Assembly (NCBI GenBank): GCA_004145215.1
Contig: SEAL01000004.1
Span: 1 to 32,650 of the forward strand
Source: Chloroflexota bacterium
GTDB lineage: Bacteria > Patescibacteriota > Saccharimonadia > Saccharimonadales > Saccharimonadaceae
Length of the DNA stretch: 32,650 nt
Direction of reading: 5' to 3'
The notes beneath the pieces are model-generated. The model saw nothing but the letters and a program-made list of their open reading frames with translations, had not been told where the DNA came from and did no database searches. Made by a program: the position numbers and the translations under genes. This document shows, in pieces, positions 1-9,402 of the stretch; position 1 is the first letter of the stretch, and every line of letters starts with the position of its first letter.

Positions 1-846
1 CACGTTTCGGGTAGTGGCGTCACCGACACAACTGGGCTAACTCCTGCCGAAGAGGCTGACTTAGATCAAGCATTAATTGACACCTACGCCCGCGCCGGGA
101 TCACTAGCGATCCACTAACACATAGTTCACTTCCACCAACGATGATGGACCTATACGACACGCTCGTGCACATGGAAGGCAGTGGCCCATCACTGGCACA
201 GCGTCTGCGTAAATATACGACCGGAACATTCGCTGGTATATTCAGCCAACAATCGAACATTGATATCAATAACCAAATGGTGATTTTCAACATCCGTGAC
301 CTCGAAGACGAGCTGCGTCCTGTCGCGATGTACATCGTCCTGTCGCACATTTGGAACGTTACACGATCGCACCTAAAAAAGCGCATGCTGATTGTGGACG
401 AGGCCTGGCAGTTGATGAAGTATGAAGATTCAGCGAATTTCCTGTTTAGCCTAGCGAAACGTGCTCGTAAATATTACCTAGGCGTCACGACAATCAGTCA
501 GGACGTTGAAGACTTTATGGCCAGCAAAATGGGCCGTGCAATCGTCGCCAACAGCTCGATGCAGTTATTATTAAAGCAATCTCCGAGTGCAGTAGATGTA
601 TTATCGGACGTATTCAAATTAACCGACGAAGAGCGCAAACGCCTCGCTAACTTCCCGGTAGGGCAGGGACTATTTTTCGCCGGATCAAATCACGTCCACG
701 TTCAGGTCGTTGCATCACGAACCGAACATCAGTTAGTCACGACGAACCCTGTTCAGCAGATGCAAGAAGAAGAACAAAAGCGTCTGCAGGAAATTGCACG
801 ACAACGCGCAGCACAAGAAGCCGCCGCCCAGCAAATGCAACTGTAG
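1..846 (+). CDS. VirB4/TraC-like type IV secretion ATPase, C-terminal part (5' truncated by window)
   Basis: Frame is open from base 1, upstream of the ORF-track Met at 142. Walker B-like 'MLIVDEAWQLMKYEDSANFLFSLAKRARKYYLGVTTISQDVEDF' and 'LLLKQSPSAVDVL...FPVGQGLFFAG' are typical of VirB4-family C-termini. Confidence 0.88.
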   Translation, partial: HVSGSGVTDTTGLTPAEEADLDQALIDTYARAGITSDPLTHSSLPPTMMDLYDTLVHMEGSGPSLAQRLRKYTTGTFAGIFSQQSNIDINNQMVIFNIRDLEDELRPVAMYIVLSHIWNVTRSHLKKRMLIVDEAWQLMKYEDSANFLFSLAKRARKYYLGVTTISQDVEDFMASKMGRAIVANSSMQLLLKQSPSAVDVLSDVFKLTDEERKRLANFPVGQGLFFAGSNHVHVQVVASRTEHQLVTTNPVQQMQEEEQKRLQEIARQRAAQEAAAQQMQL

Positions 847-879
847 TGAGAATTTAGAAAAACGAAACACTAAAGAAAC

Positions 880-3870
880 ATGCCTAACCTAAAAGAATTA
901 TTGGAGCGAGAGAACCAAGCGGGAAATCAAGAGGATGGCCAGTTTAACGGTGCCCCAGGTAGGCAGAAAAATCAAGCATTCGACGACATCGCCCGCAACA
1001 CCGAACAAGAAGATTTCAATGATATCATGGACCGAAATCTTGATCATGACAGCCCACTCCGTACAGATTCACATGGCGATACGGTACAAAGAAACTATAA
1101 CGCCGACGATTCCAGCGAGAATATTGATGATGTAAAATCACAAGAAGAATCGAGCTTATTCAAAGGCAATGGGCAAGATACTTCTAATAGCTCGGGCGGT
1201 TTTGGCGGTAAGTTAAAAGGGTTTGTTAAAAAGAAAGGGCCAACTGCAGGTATCGTTGGCTTACTTCTAGGCGGCATGGCAGGGTTCACATTACTACTTT
1301 CACCAGCAGCACTACTTGTCGCTATTGAAAAAGCCGTCACGAACGATGGCTCTGACTCGTCGAGGACCAACGGTGTTATGCGAAGAGCATACATTGGCAA
1401 TGTTCTGAGTAGTACCAAGGACGACAAGCCTTGTGAAGGTTCAAAGGTAAAATGCAAGTTCAAGAGCATCGGGGACAAACAGCTTGATAATTGGAAGAAG
1501 TTGGGATTCAACATAGAATCCACCAAAGATACAAAAAACGGCAGAAACAAAGTTACAAAGATTACATTTCCTGATGGCAAAGAGGTAAATAACGGAAAAG
1601 AATACCACGGCCACATAGACAAGAATGTGAACGCAAACCGAAGTTCAAACCGCGTACTAAATTTGCGGTCTTTTGCATTTATGGATGCGAAGTTTAACAG
1701 TGTGCTAAAAAAGTTTAATATTTCAAAAGGTAACATCCTGAAATCTTCCAATAGTCGCGATAAAGCAGAACGTAAAGCTGCAATTGATAAATCCTTTAAC
1801 GAGAATGTGGGCGCTGGTGAAGACAAGCAGGGTGGAATAACTAAAGTACGGGCAGCACTCGATAAAGCAAAGAAGACACCAGGTCTTCAGCGAGGTGTTA
1901 AAAGTATTGGCCCTACTAGCTCGGCCATCGCAATTGCATGTACCGCATACAATACCGTACGTGTAACGAATGCGCTTGTAAAAGCCGAGCTGATATACCA
2001 GCTGATTGCTTTTGCTTATCCTTTTGTACAAGCCGCCTCCCAAATTCAAGATCAAGGAAATATTGAACCTGAAGTTACTGAAAATATTGGTGACCGGTTG
2101 ACATGGTATGACAAAAAACGAACCAACGACGATGGCACTCCAAATGAAAAATTTGGTTTAACAGCAACAGATTCTCAGGGTCTTCAAACCGCATTAAGCG
2201 GAGACTACAGTGCTTTGACAGATTTTGCAAAAACATATACTACAGGATCAAGTCTTTACGCAATCGCAGGATCACAAGTTATCAGAAATATACAGGACAC
2301 ATTAGGTAAGGATAATATCCGGTCTGTTTGTATAGGCAACAGCTACGTAGGACTAGCATCGAGTGCGACATGTCTCGCAGGTCCATGGGCTGCAGCTCTG
2401 TGCGTAGGTTTATTGGCGCTAGTGTGGACTGCAGGACCTTACGTTATCGATGCGATCATCGACAAGTTATCCGACCCCGCGATGAAAGCAATCGCTAACG
2501 CAAATCTTACTTCGGACCTCAAAGGAGTGGATGCAGGAAATGCATTAGCTGCAGGTATCGGCTTGATGCTCTCCTATAATAGTCTTGGATCTGGCAATCG
2601 TCCTGTTAAAGATAAAGATAATGGTGGAGTTAATCAAGTTAAGCAGTTTATTACTGCCACAGACCCAGAGTACAATCGCCAAGTCGAACTTGCCAAGTAC
2701 GAAGCAAAAGATACTCCATTCGATATGTACAATCAATACTCCTTCGCAGGAAGACTTGCCGTCGCTATGAATCCATACAATTCAGGGGCGAGAGCAGGCT
2801 TTGATAAAGCAGCTAATATGCTTGCCGTGCTAACCACTCCGCTATCAATGCTATCAACAACCGCCAGCGCGTTACATAGTCAGCCATCTATGATGACTGC
2901 AAACGACAAGACATTAGAAGGTAGAATGAATAACTGTGGAGATGTTGATATGGCCGATACCGGTCTAGGCTGCGACTGGTCTGGTCGCCTGATTGGATTT
3001 TCATCGCCGAACTTTTTAACAATGGCCTCGAATCAAGCAACCGAGGATGTAGCTGAAATAGATAGCGTAACTGACAGGTTAATTGCCGCAAAAGACATTG
3101 ATGATGACGGAAAGCCTGTAAAGATGGACGAAGACATCGATGATATGAGCGAATACGCAAAATACCGTAAATTCTGCACCGAACAAAGGACTGATTATGT
3201 CGGTACATCATCCATCCCAATTGAAGAGGGTAGCGAAGCAGATCAGGATTGGTACGATGGAAAAGCGTGCGCATACGGAAACGCTGAAGTCTCCGAATCA
3301 AGGTTAGACGACTTCGCATTCTACTTTAACTGGTGCGAACGGCAATTTCCTGCCGCTGAAGGACTTTCGACAACAGATTGTTGGAGCGACTCTGCTACGC
3401 CGAGCGCACCAACCGGCAATGCTGGCGGCTCGATTCCTGCGAATGGCCCATGGGGGTGTCCGGTAAATATTAACGCTGGCGGCGTCATGACGCAGGCTCA
3501 GCATGATATCGGCAATGGGACAGCATCAGGTGTTGATTATGGATATGGCGGCAACCCTATAGGACCACCGGCCGGAATTTATGCAGTACGCGATGGCACC
3601 GTCGTCGAGGCGGGTCCAGCTAGTGGTTACGGTAACTGGGTTATGATTCAACATGAAGAGAACGGGCAGCCTATCTATAGTTATTATGGTCACATGCAAT
3701 CGCAACACATTTATGTGAAGGTTGGAGATTCAGTCAAGATTGGGCAACACATAGCCGATCAGGGAAGCGAAGGGTATAGTTCGGGTCCTCATGTCCATGT
3801 TGGGTTAAAGATGAGCTCTGGCCCGACAGCACAGGACTATGAAACAAGGTTCATGGCGGCATGTCAATAA
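880..3870 (+). CDS. Large multi-TM T4SS-associated (VirB6-like role possible) protein with C-terminal M23/LytM-like domain lacking the first zinc His
   Basis: 996 aa. Acidic N-terminus, TM segment GIVGLLLGGMAGFTLLLSPAALLVAI and further hydrophobic segments. C-terminal 'GVDYGYGG..IYAVRDGTVVEAGPASGYGNWVMIQHEENG...YYGHM...GPHVHVGLKM' matches the M23 fold. Confidence 0.8.
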   Translation: MPNLKELLERENQAGNQEDGQFNGAPGRQKNQAFDDIARNTEQEDFNDIMDRNLDHDSPLRTDSHGDTVQRNYNADDSSENIDDVKSQEESSLFKGNGQDTSNSSGGFGGKLKGFVKKKGPTAGIVGLLLGGMAGFTLLLSPAALLVAIEKAVTNDGSDSSRTNGVMRRAYIGNVLSSTKDDKPCEGSKVKCKFKSIGDKQLDNWKKLGFNIESTKDTKNGRNKVTKITFPDGKEVNNGKEYHGHIDKNVNANRSSNRVLNLRSFAFMDAKFNSVLKKFNISKGNILKSSNSRDKAERKAAIDKSFNENVGAGEDKQGGITKVRAALDKAKKTPGLQRGVKSIGPTSSAIAIACTAYNTVRVTNALVKAELIYQLIAFAYPFVQAASQIQDQGNIEPEVTENIGDRLTWYDKKRTNDDGTPNEKFGLTATDSQGLQTALSGDYSALTDFAKTYTTGSSLYAIAGSQVIRNIQDTLGKDNIRSVCIGNSYVGLASSATCLAGPWAAALCVGLLALVWTAGPYVIDAIIDKLSDPAMKAIANANLTSDLKGVDAGNALAAGIGLMLSYNSLGSGNRPVKDKDNGGVNQVKQFITATDPEYNRQVELAKYEAKDTPFDMYNQYSFAGRLAVAMNPYNSGARAGFDKAANMLAVLTTPLSMLSTTASALHSQPSMMTANDKTLEGRMNNCGDVDMADTGLGCDWSGRLIGFSSPNFLTMASNQATEDVAEIDSVTDRLIAAKDIDDDGKPVKMDEDIDDMSEYAKYRKFCTEQRTDYVGTSSIPIEEGSEADQDWYDGKACAYGNAEVSESRLDDFAFYFNWCERQFPAAEGLSTTDCWSDSATPSAPTGNAGGSIPANGPWGCPVNINAGGVMTQAQHDIGNGTASGVDYGYGGNPIGPPAGIYAVRDGTVVEAGPASGYGNWVMIQHEENGQPIYSYYGHMQSQHIYVKVGDSVKIGQHIADQGSEGYSSGPHVHVGLKMSSGPTAQDYETRFMAACQ

Positions 3871-5159
3871 TATTTCGAACAGGTTGGCAGTTACGTCATA
3901 GGCTATTTTATGCAAGTAGCGTAGTACTCATGCTTTTTTCACTTGTCAGTCCGGTTCAAGCGAGAGACTTACTTTTCCGCGCTAATAACGACGTACTTTA
4001 TTCGGACGACTGTGCACCATCAACCTCGGGATCTGCGACACCAAATGCGCCAGGTACTCCAGGAACACCAACAGGTACTTTCACCGGGGGCGGTGATTGC
4101 GGAGATCAAGGTTATGGATCTGGTGCGCGTAATTCTCAAGCAAATAAAGATACGATCTGGAAGTATTTCAAGGATAAAGGTATGTCCGACACTGAAGTAG
4201 CTGGTATCATGGGGAATATTCAAACTGAATCCGCTTTCATGCCAGATGCAGTTAACTCTATCAACTGCAAGGGAATTGTACAGTGGTGTTTTGGTAGGGC
4301 TGATGCAATGGTTGCAAAAGCAGCGGAACAGAATAAAGACTGGCGTTGTCTGCAATTTCAATTGGACTACATTTGGTATGAGATAAACGACACGGCAGAA
4401 AAGCAAGTGCGGGACCCACTAAGTAAGGCTTCTACACCTGAAGAGGCGGCAATGGTATTTGCACGAGTTTTCGAACGGCCTGGTGAAAGCGAATATGCCA
4501 CCCGAGACACGAATGGGCGTGCTGTGTTTGATGAATACGGCGGAACCCCTGGTGGAGGTTCGACAAGTAGCCCTGCCGCAACTCAAACAGGCGACACAAG
4601 TAGTAGTAAGTCGTCAGACTGTCTAGATGCCGCTGCAGGCACTGCGGAATCTAGCCCAAAGGGCAGTCTCGCTGACGGTGAATGTTCTGCACTCATCGAA
4701 CGTATTAAGCAATTAAAGGCAGAGGGCAAACTCGTCCTAATGAATGAAGCTCCTGAAATGGAAGATATTGAAAATTGTGGGAATGTCGTCACATGTCCGA
4801 GCTCGGACCATATTGGCATCGAAAAGCGTACGGCTCAAGTATTAATATCACTCGCTGAGCAAAGTGGCCAAGTTGTTAAGGTTTATGCGCTCAATAAAGA
4901 CCACTTCTGTGACGCGGGCGAGCACGGAAAGGGCCTCGGTATAGACATACCTTACAACGCCGGGACGGCCGAGGGTAATGCAATATATAAATATCTATAC
5001 GACAATGCAGGAACGCTAGGCGTTCATAAGTTGATTTACAATCCAACGCCACAGGGGTATGAATGTATGTACGCAGGTGCGCCAGCTGACTGTCGAGAAG
5101 TTTACGCCGATGCGCTTTCTGCCCACCAAGATCACATCCATGTGTCATTATATCCATAG
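3861..5159 (+). CDS. Secreted protein with phage-tail-lysozyme-like domain and C-terminal M15-like (HxxxxxxD...HxH) peptidase-like domain
   Basis: 432 aa. Signal peptide MSIIFRTGWQLRHRLFYASSVVLMLFSLVSPVQA; 'IWKYFKDKGMSDTEVAGIMGNIQTESAF...GIVQWCFGR' lysozyme-like; 'HGKGLGIDIP...HQDHIHVSLYP'. Start overlaps the upstream stop. Confidence 0.78.
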   Translation: MSIIFRTGWQLRHRLFYASSVVLMLFSLVSPVQARDLLFRANNDVLYSDDCAPSTSGSATPNAPGTPGTPTGTFTGGGDCGDQGYGSGARNSQANKDTIWKYFKDKGMSDTEVAGIMGNIQTESAFMPDAVNSINCKGIVQWCFGRADAMVAKAAEQNKDWRCLQFQLDYIWYEINDTAEKQVRDPLSKASTPEEAAMVFARVFERPGESEYATRDTNGRAVFDEYGGTPGGGSTSSPAATQTGDTSSSKSSDCLDAAAGTAESSPKGSLADGECSALIERIKQLKAEGKLVLMNEAPEMEDIENCGNVVTCPSSDHIGIEKRTAQVLISLAEQSGQVVKVYALNKDHFCDAGEHGKGLGIDIPYNAGTAEGNAIYKYLYDNAGTLGVHKLIYNPTPQGYECMYAGAPADCREVYADALSAHQDHIHVSLYP

Positions 5160-5168
5160 GAGAAAACG

Positions 5169-6761
5169 ATGAATTTATTAAAAAAGATAACCGACCTTTT
5201 AAAGCTACCGATACACGTATGGGTACGCATTGCAGTCCTCGTCCTAGTAGTCTGGGGGATATACTATATTACTTCAACTTTTACTCTTGTAAGTATTATC
5301 ATCCAAGACTCGACAAATAATCCAGGTGAGGCAGAGATAATTTCTGAGCGTAAATCCATAGACGCTAAGGCGTATACCCCTCTAAAAGTTGGGCCGATTT
5401 CAATAGCATATCGAGACACAGTTACCGTGCGTGCCGTCAGTGGATATGCACAAACCAGTAAACAGGTTGATGGATTACCATTTCTTTGGTCTGGGACACT
5501 ACAAATCGACATCAAACAAGATATGAATGCGGATAAAGTCGGAACCGATTCGCGAGATTGCTCACTTTATAACATATCAGACGACACTCCTGTATCAGTA
5601 GACTGCATCAACAATACCATTAACCGATATGCCTACACATATACATTAAATCAATCAACGAAACAATGGTTCAATCAAGGTAAAAGGCTTCCGAGATTAT
5701 CGTCGATCGAGCAATTCAACGATGGCATGATAGGTGTCAAACAGGACAGATCTCTTGAAACGACAGCTGATGACTCAGCGGAAAGACAGATCTTCATCAG
5801 TGGCTTCAACAGTGAGCCACAGAGCTTTCCTGCTCCAGGTGACGTGCTCGCCAGCGTCGTTCGTTTTGGTCGAATTGCCACAGATCCAACCAGAGAATCA
5901 CCGCGTTTCATATATAGTTCAATTGATGGTTATATTTATATCGGCACAAAAACAAATGATACTATAACTTACCAAAAAGTAGAGAGACCAAAGAATTATA
6001 GCCAGCGTGATGCGACACTATGTGCGCTCGAGGGCGAGAAAGCCTATTGCTATCAGGGCGAATCTAACCTAAGCGTCTTACCACACGAAGGTGATGAACA
6101 TAGCGAACCGACAGCAAAAACCGGTTTACTAAGGGAGATTGATTTTTCAACACCAACACCGAAAGTAATAGACTACACTACTCGCGCAGGTCTAATGTTG
6201 AACGCTATCGCCACAAAAAATAACACCATAGTGGGGCTCGGTGACGATAAAAATCTCTATACACTTGAGAAAAGGGATTCATCCATAAAAGACGGTATAT
6301 TTGCTAAAAATATTATTTCGATAGCAACAAGTAACGAAATTCTCTACAGCACTGATCGAAGCGTATTCTCGCTCGTCGATACAAAAACATCACAAGCTGT
6401 CTTCACTTCAAAGAGACTATCAATTAAATCTATTTCATCTTATTTAGGAAATACTACAATTAAAGCCTCGATCGATGGCGCAGGTACGAATCTTCATACT
6501 TACAAACTCACGAATGAGCTCAACGAAACCGCAGGATCTCGCCTGATTGACATACTCCCTCTCGATTTTAGAGACTCTGTCAACATAAGTAATATGAACT
6601 TAGTGAAAGATTCACTCTACATCCGCGTCATGATACCGGTTAGTCGGAAGGGTGATGGAATCGACACCGAGATGCTTGAAAATACAAAAAACTCAGTACG
6701 TACAGAGTTGTCTAAAGCAGGTGTGGATGTCAATTCATTAGATTTGCATTTCTCTTACTAA
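5169..6761 (+). CDS. Single-TM protein with large extracytoplasmic domain, function unknown
   Basis: 530 aa. RBS-like ggagaaaacg before ATG; N-terminal TM 'VWVRIAVLVLVVWGIYYITSTFTLVSIII'; long soluble domain; in operon with neighbours. Confidence 0.75.
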   Translation: MNLLKKITDLLKLPIHVWVRIAVLVLVVWGIYYITSTFTLVSIIIQDSTNNPGEAEIISERKSIDAKAYTPLKVGPISIAYRDTVTVRAVSGYAQTSKQVDGLPFLWSGTLQIDIKQDMNADKVGTDSRDCSLYNISDDTPVSVDCINNTINRYAYTYTLNQSTKQWFNQGKRLPRLSSIEQFNDGMIGVKQDRSLETTADDSAERQIFISGFNSEPQSFPAPGDVLASVVRFGRIATDPTRESPRFIYSSIDGYIYIGTKTNDTITYQKVERPKNYSQRDATLCALEGEKAYCYQGESNLSVLPHEGDEHSEPTAKTGLLREIDFSTPTPKVIDYTTRAGLMLNAIATKNNTIVGLGDDKNLYTLEKRDSSIKDGIFAKNIISIATSNEILYSTDRSVFSLVDTKTSQAVFTSKRLSIKSISSYLGNTTIKASIDGAGTNLHTYKLTNELNETAGSRLIDILPLDFRDSVNISNMNLVKDSLYIRVMIPVSRKGDGIDTEMLENTKNSVRTELSKAGVDVNSLDLHFSY

Positions 6762-6834
6762 CATCCCTCAATACTCTGTACATATTATCAATTTTGTGGT
6801 AATATAGTTTCCGTATAGAGAGCTCTTATGGAAG

Positions 6835-9402
6835 ATGGTGAATTTCGAAATCGTAGCAAATATGATGACCCGAATAATAATGGGTTTGACGTTCGACACC
6901 AAGAGCAAAATCCTCAACCAATCCCCAGACAAAAAAGGATCATTAAAAGGCAAGACATCGCTGATTACTATTATTTTAGTATTGTTTGGCGGGGCGGGCG
7001 TAATGACAATTATGTCTTCGCCGGTGTTTGCGATCGTGCAATTCAAAGAACTCCTTGCAAAAGATTTAAACGACCAGCTGGCCGCGTATGACGCGAGTCA
7101 GGTGACGATGCTGCGCGCAAAACTAAAACAAACGACTCAGGGTTCGTGTGGATTAGTAAAGATAAAATGCAAATTCAATACGATGAGCGAACGACAAGTG
7201 AAGAATCTGGAAGCGAGCGGCCGGTTAAAAATAGACCTCGATAAAACCGTTGGATTCGGCAGTAATCGTGGTCGCGTCAAGAGCATCACGCTACTTGACG
7301 ACAAAGGTTCGCCGACCGCTGTCTATGACACTCCTGAAAAATTCGCAGCCGCCATGCGAGGTACTGGCAGCATTGAACTGCGTTCAGCAATCGCCAGCAG
7401 GCTGAATCCGACCGTTAATAGTATCAATGACCCAAGCGGCAAACGAAGCCTCGCTAAATTGGGCGTGCGACTGAAAAACGTCATCAGCGGTAGCAACAAA
7501 GAAGAACGTCAACGGTCACTGAACAGTGCTGTCGAAAATAAGACTTCACCGAGTGGGCGAACCTTGACACCAATCACAAATGACCGAGGGGAAACGACGG
7601 GGTATACCGATGACACCGGCCGGCAATATACTCCTGATGAAGTAAATAGAACGAATGAATCTGCATCGCGCATAGCATCATCCGCTGGAACGATGAAAGT
7701 CTTGCAGGGAGCTGCGCTCGGCGCAAGCATTGTTGGCGCAATTGACGCATCCTGCACGATCTACAATACATCCCGCGCCGTCAGCGGAAAAACTGCCTAT
7801 GACTCTGCTGGCTATCATTTAGCAGCATATGGTACAACCGCACCACTGAGCGCACGAGACCAACGATTGATGATCGGTGGCGGATTGGTCGGTAAACTCG
7901 ATGTCGTGAATCAGGCTATCGCGACCGTCGTCAACGGCGGTGATCCGGATCCGAAAGAAGTGAGTAAAAAATGCGGTTATGTTCAGAATATATTTATACG
8001 AACAGCCGCAGTAGGCATTGGCATCCTAGCTGGCGCTGGAACGCTAGGCCTTTTCACTGTCGCGTCAGTTGCCGGATCGACCGTTATTTCACTCGCGCTA
8101 CCTCTACTCGAAGCGCGAATGGCCGATATGTTAAAGGGTGAGGTCTACACCGACCTAGAAGGTCAAGACAGTGGCAGTGGTGGATTTGTCGGTACGGCAG
8201 CTATCTATAGTCAAGCAGCTCAGGATCGCGGTATGAAAGCGTTGAGTAGCGAAGAGGCGTTTCAGCAACAACAGATTACTCGCCAAGCCAACGCTCGTAT
8301 GGACGAGGTAGGCTATTACATGGCGCGCTCAACGCCATTTGATATTATGAATCGTTATTCATTCCTGGGATCGATCGCGTACGGCATTACACCAACTGTA
8401 CAACAATCGAAAAGAACGGTTGCAACCGCCGCCATGGGGCTATTTAATAGCTTTTCACTAGCAGCATCAATAGCAAATCCCCATGCGAGCGCCGCAACAT
8501 TATCCCAAGAACGATTCGAGCAATCGAATGACCAAGATTACTTATCTGCTGGTATCGGTGCGGACATGTTTGGTAATGTTCGTTTTGGACTGAGTCGCGA
8601 AGAAATGGAAATGGATCCGTTTGAAAACATTGATTGGCTAGTTAGTACGGGAAATATTGATCCTAACGACGAAAGTGGTGTCGCTATCGATAATGGACAG
8701 CCGTGGAATTACATGAAATACATGGAAACGTGCGTCGCAAAACCGATCGACTACACGTATGCTCCGTGCCGATCCGAAGAAAACGAGCCACTTAATAAAC
8801 ACTTCCGTGTCTTCACTATCCACAAGACAATCGATGAAAATCTAGATGAAGAAAACCAGAATACCCTCGCGCCAGGTGAAATGGGTGCCAATCCGGGTGA
8901 ACGAGGCGAATTAGGTGTCGATGGCTGGGCGTATCCAACCGTACCCGAGAGTATTGTGACGAGCGACTACAAAACGCCACAGCGTCCATCACATCGAGGC
9001 GTCGACATGGCGCTACGATCAAGTGATATTAATGCCGCTATGGGTAAGCCAATTTTTGCCGCACGCGACGGGGACGTCGTCGCAGCCGGGCCAGCTTCTG
9101 GATTTGGAAATTGGATTATTATTCAACACACCGTCAACGGTCGCCGCGTCGATACAGTCTATGGACATATGTACGATGATGGCGTCCTAGTAAAAGTCGG
9201 TCAAAAAGTGACTGCTGGCCAACAAATTGGAAAAATCGGCAGCAACGGGCAAAGTACCGGCGCGCACTTGCACTTTGAAGTTTGGGAAGGTGGTCGACTA
9301 CCCGAAGGGGCGGGGCAAGAAACGAACCCTAATCCAGTACTCGAGGCCGGAAAAGGTAATGCCGGATCACAGCCTGCTGACGATCCGAGGCGGAGAGTAT
9401 AA
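6835..9402 (+). CDS. Paralogue of the 880-3870 protein: multi-TM envelope protein with intact M23 (LytM) peptidase domain
   Basis: 855 aa. 'SHRGVDMAL...IFAARDGDVVAAGPASGFGNWIIIQHTVNGRRVDTVYGHMYDD...GAHLHFEVWEGG' has HxxxD and HxH zinc motifs. Shared segments with the 996-aa protein: CKFxxxxxxQ, C..YNT.R, 'TPFDxxNxYSF'. Start is uncertain (see finding). Confidence 0.83.
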   Translation: MVNFEIVANMMTRIIMGLTFDTKSKILNQSPDKKGSLKGKTSLITIILVLFGGAGVMTIMSSPVFAIVQFKELLAKDLNDQLAAYDASQVTMLRAKLKQTTQGSCGLVKIKCKFNTMSERQVKNLEASGRLKIDLDKTVGFGSNRGRVKSITLLDDKGSPTAVYDTPEKFAAAMRGTGSIELRSAIASRLNPTVNSINDPSGKRSLAKLGVRLKNVISGSNKEERQRSLNSAVENKTSPSGRTLTPITNDRGETTGYTDDTGRQYTPDEVNRTNESASRIASSAGTMKVLQGAALGASIVGAIDASCTIYNTSRAVSGKTAYDSAGYHLAAYGTTAPLSARDQRLMIGGGLVGKLDVVNQAIATVVNGGDPDPKEVSKKCGYVQNIFIRTAAVGIGILAGAGTLGLFTVASVAGSTVISLALPLLEARMADMLKGEVYTDLEGQDSGSGGFVGTAAIYSQAAQDRGMKALSSEEAFQQQQITRQANARMDEVGYYMARSTPFDIMNRYSFLGSIAYGITPTVQQSKRTVATAAMGLFNSFSLAASIANPHASAATLSQERFEQSNDQDYLSAGIGADMFGNVRFGLSREEMEMDPFENIDWLVSTGNIDPNDESGVAIDNGQPWNYMKYMETCVAKPIDYTYAPCRSEENEPLNKHFRVFTIHKTIDENLDEENQNTLAPGEMGANPGERGELGVDGWAYPTVPESIVTSDYKTPQRPSHRGVDMALRSSDINAAMGKPIFAARDGDVVAAGPASGFGNWIIIQHTVNGRRVDTVYGHMYDDGVLVKVGQKVTAGQQIGKIGSNGQSTGAHLHFEVWEGGRLPEGAGQETNPNPVLEAGKGNAGSQPADDPRRRV

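Noticed and set aside
1095-1826. 243-aa minus-strand ORF antisense to the 996-aa protein
   Set aside because: Shadow ORF: low-complexity Ser/Leu/Phe composition, no motif, overlaps a well-supported plus-strand gene.
2888-3319. 143-aa minus-strand ORF
   Set aside because: Arg/Leu/His-rich shadow ORF inside the 996-aa gene, no domain signal.
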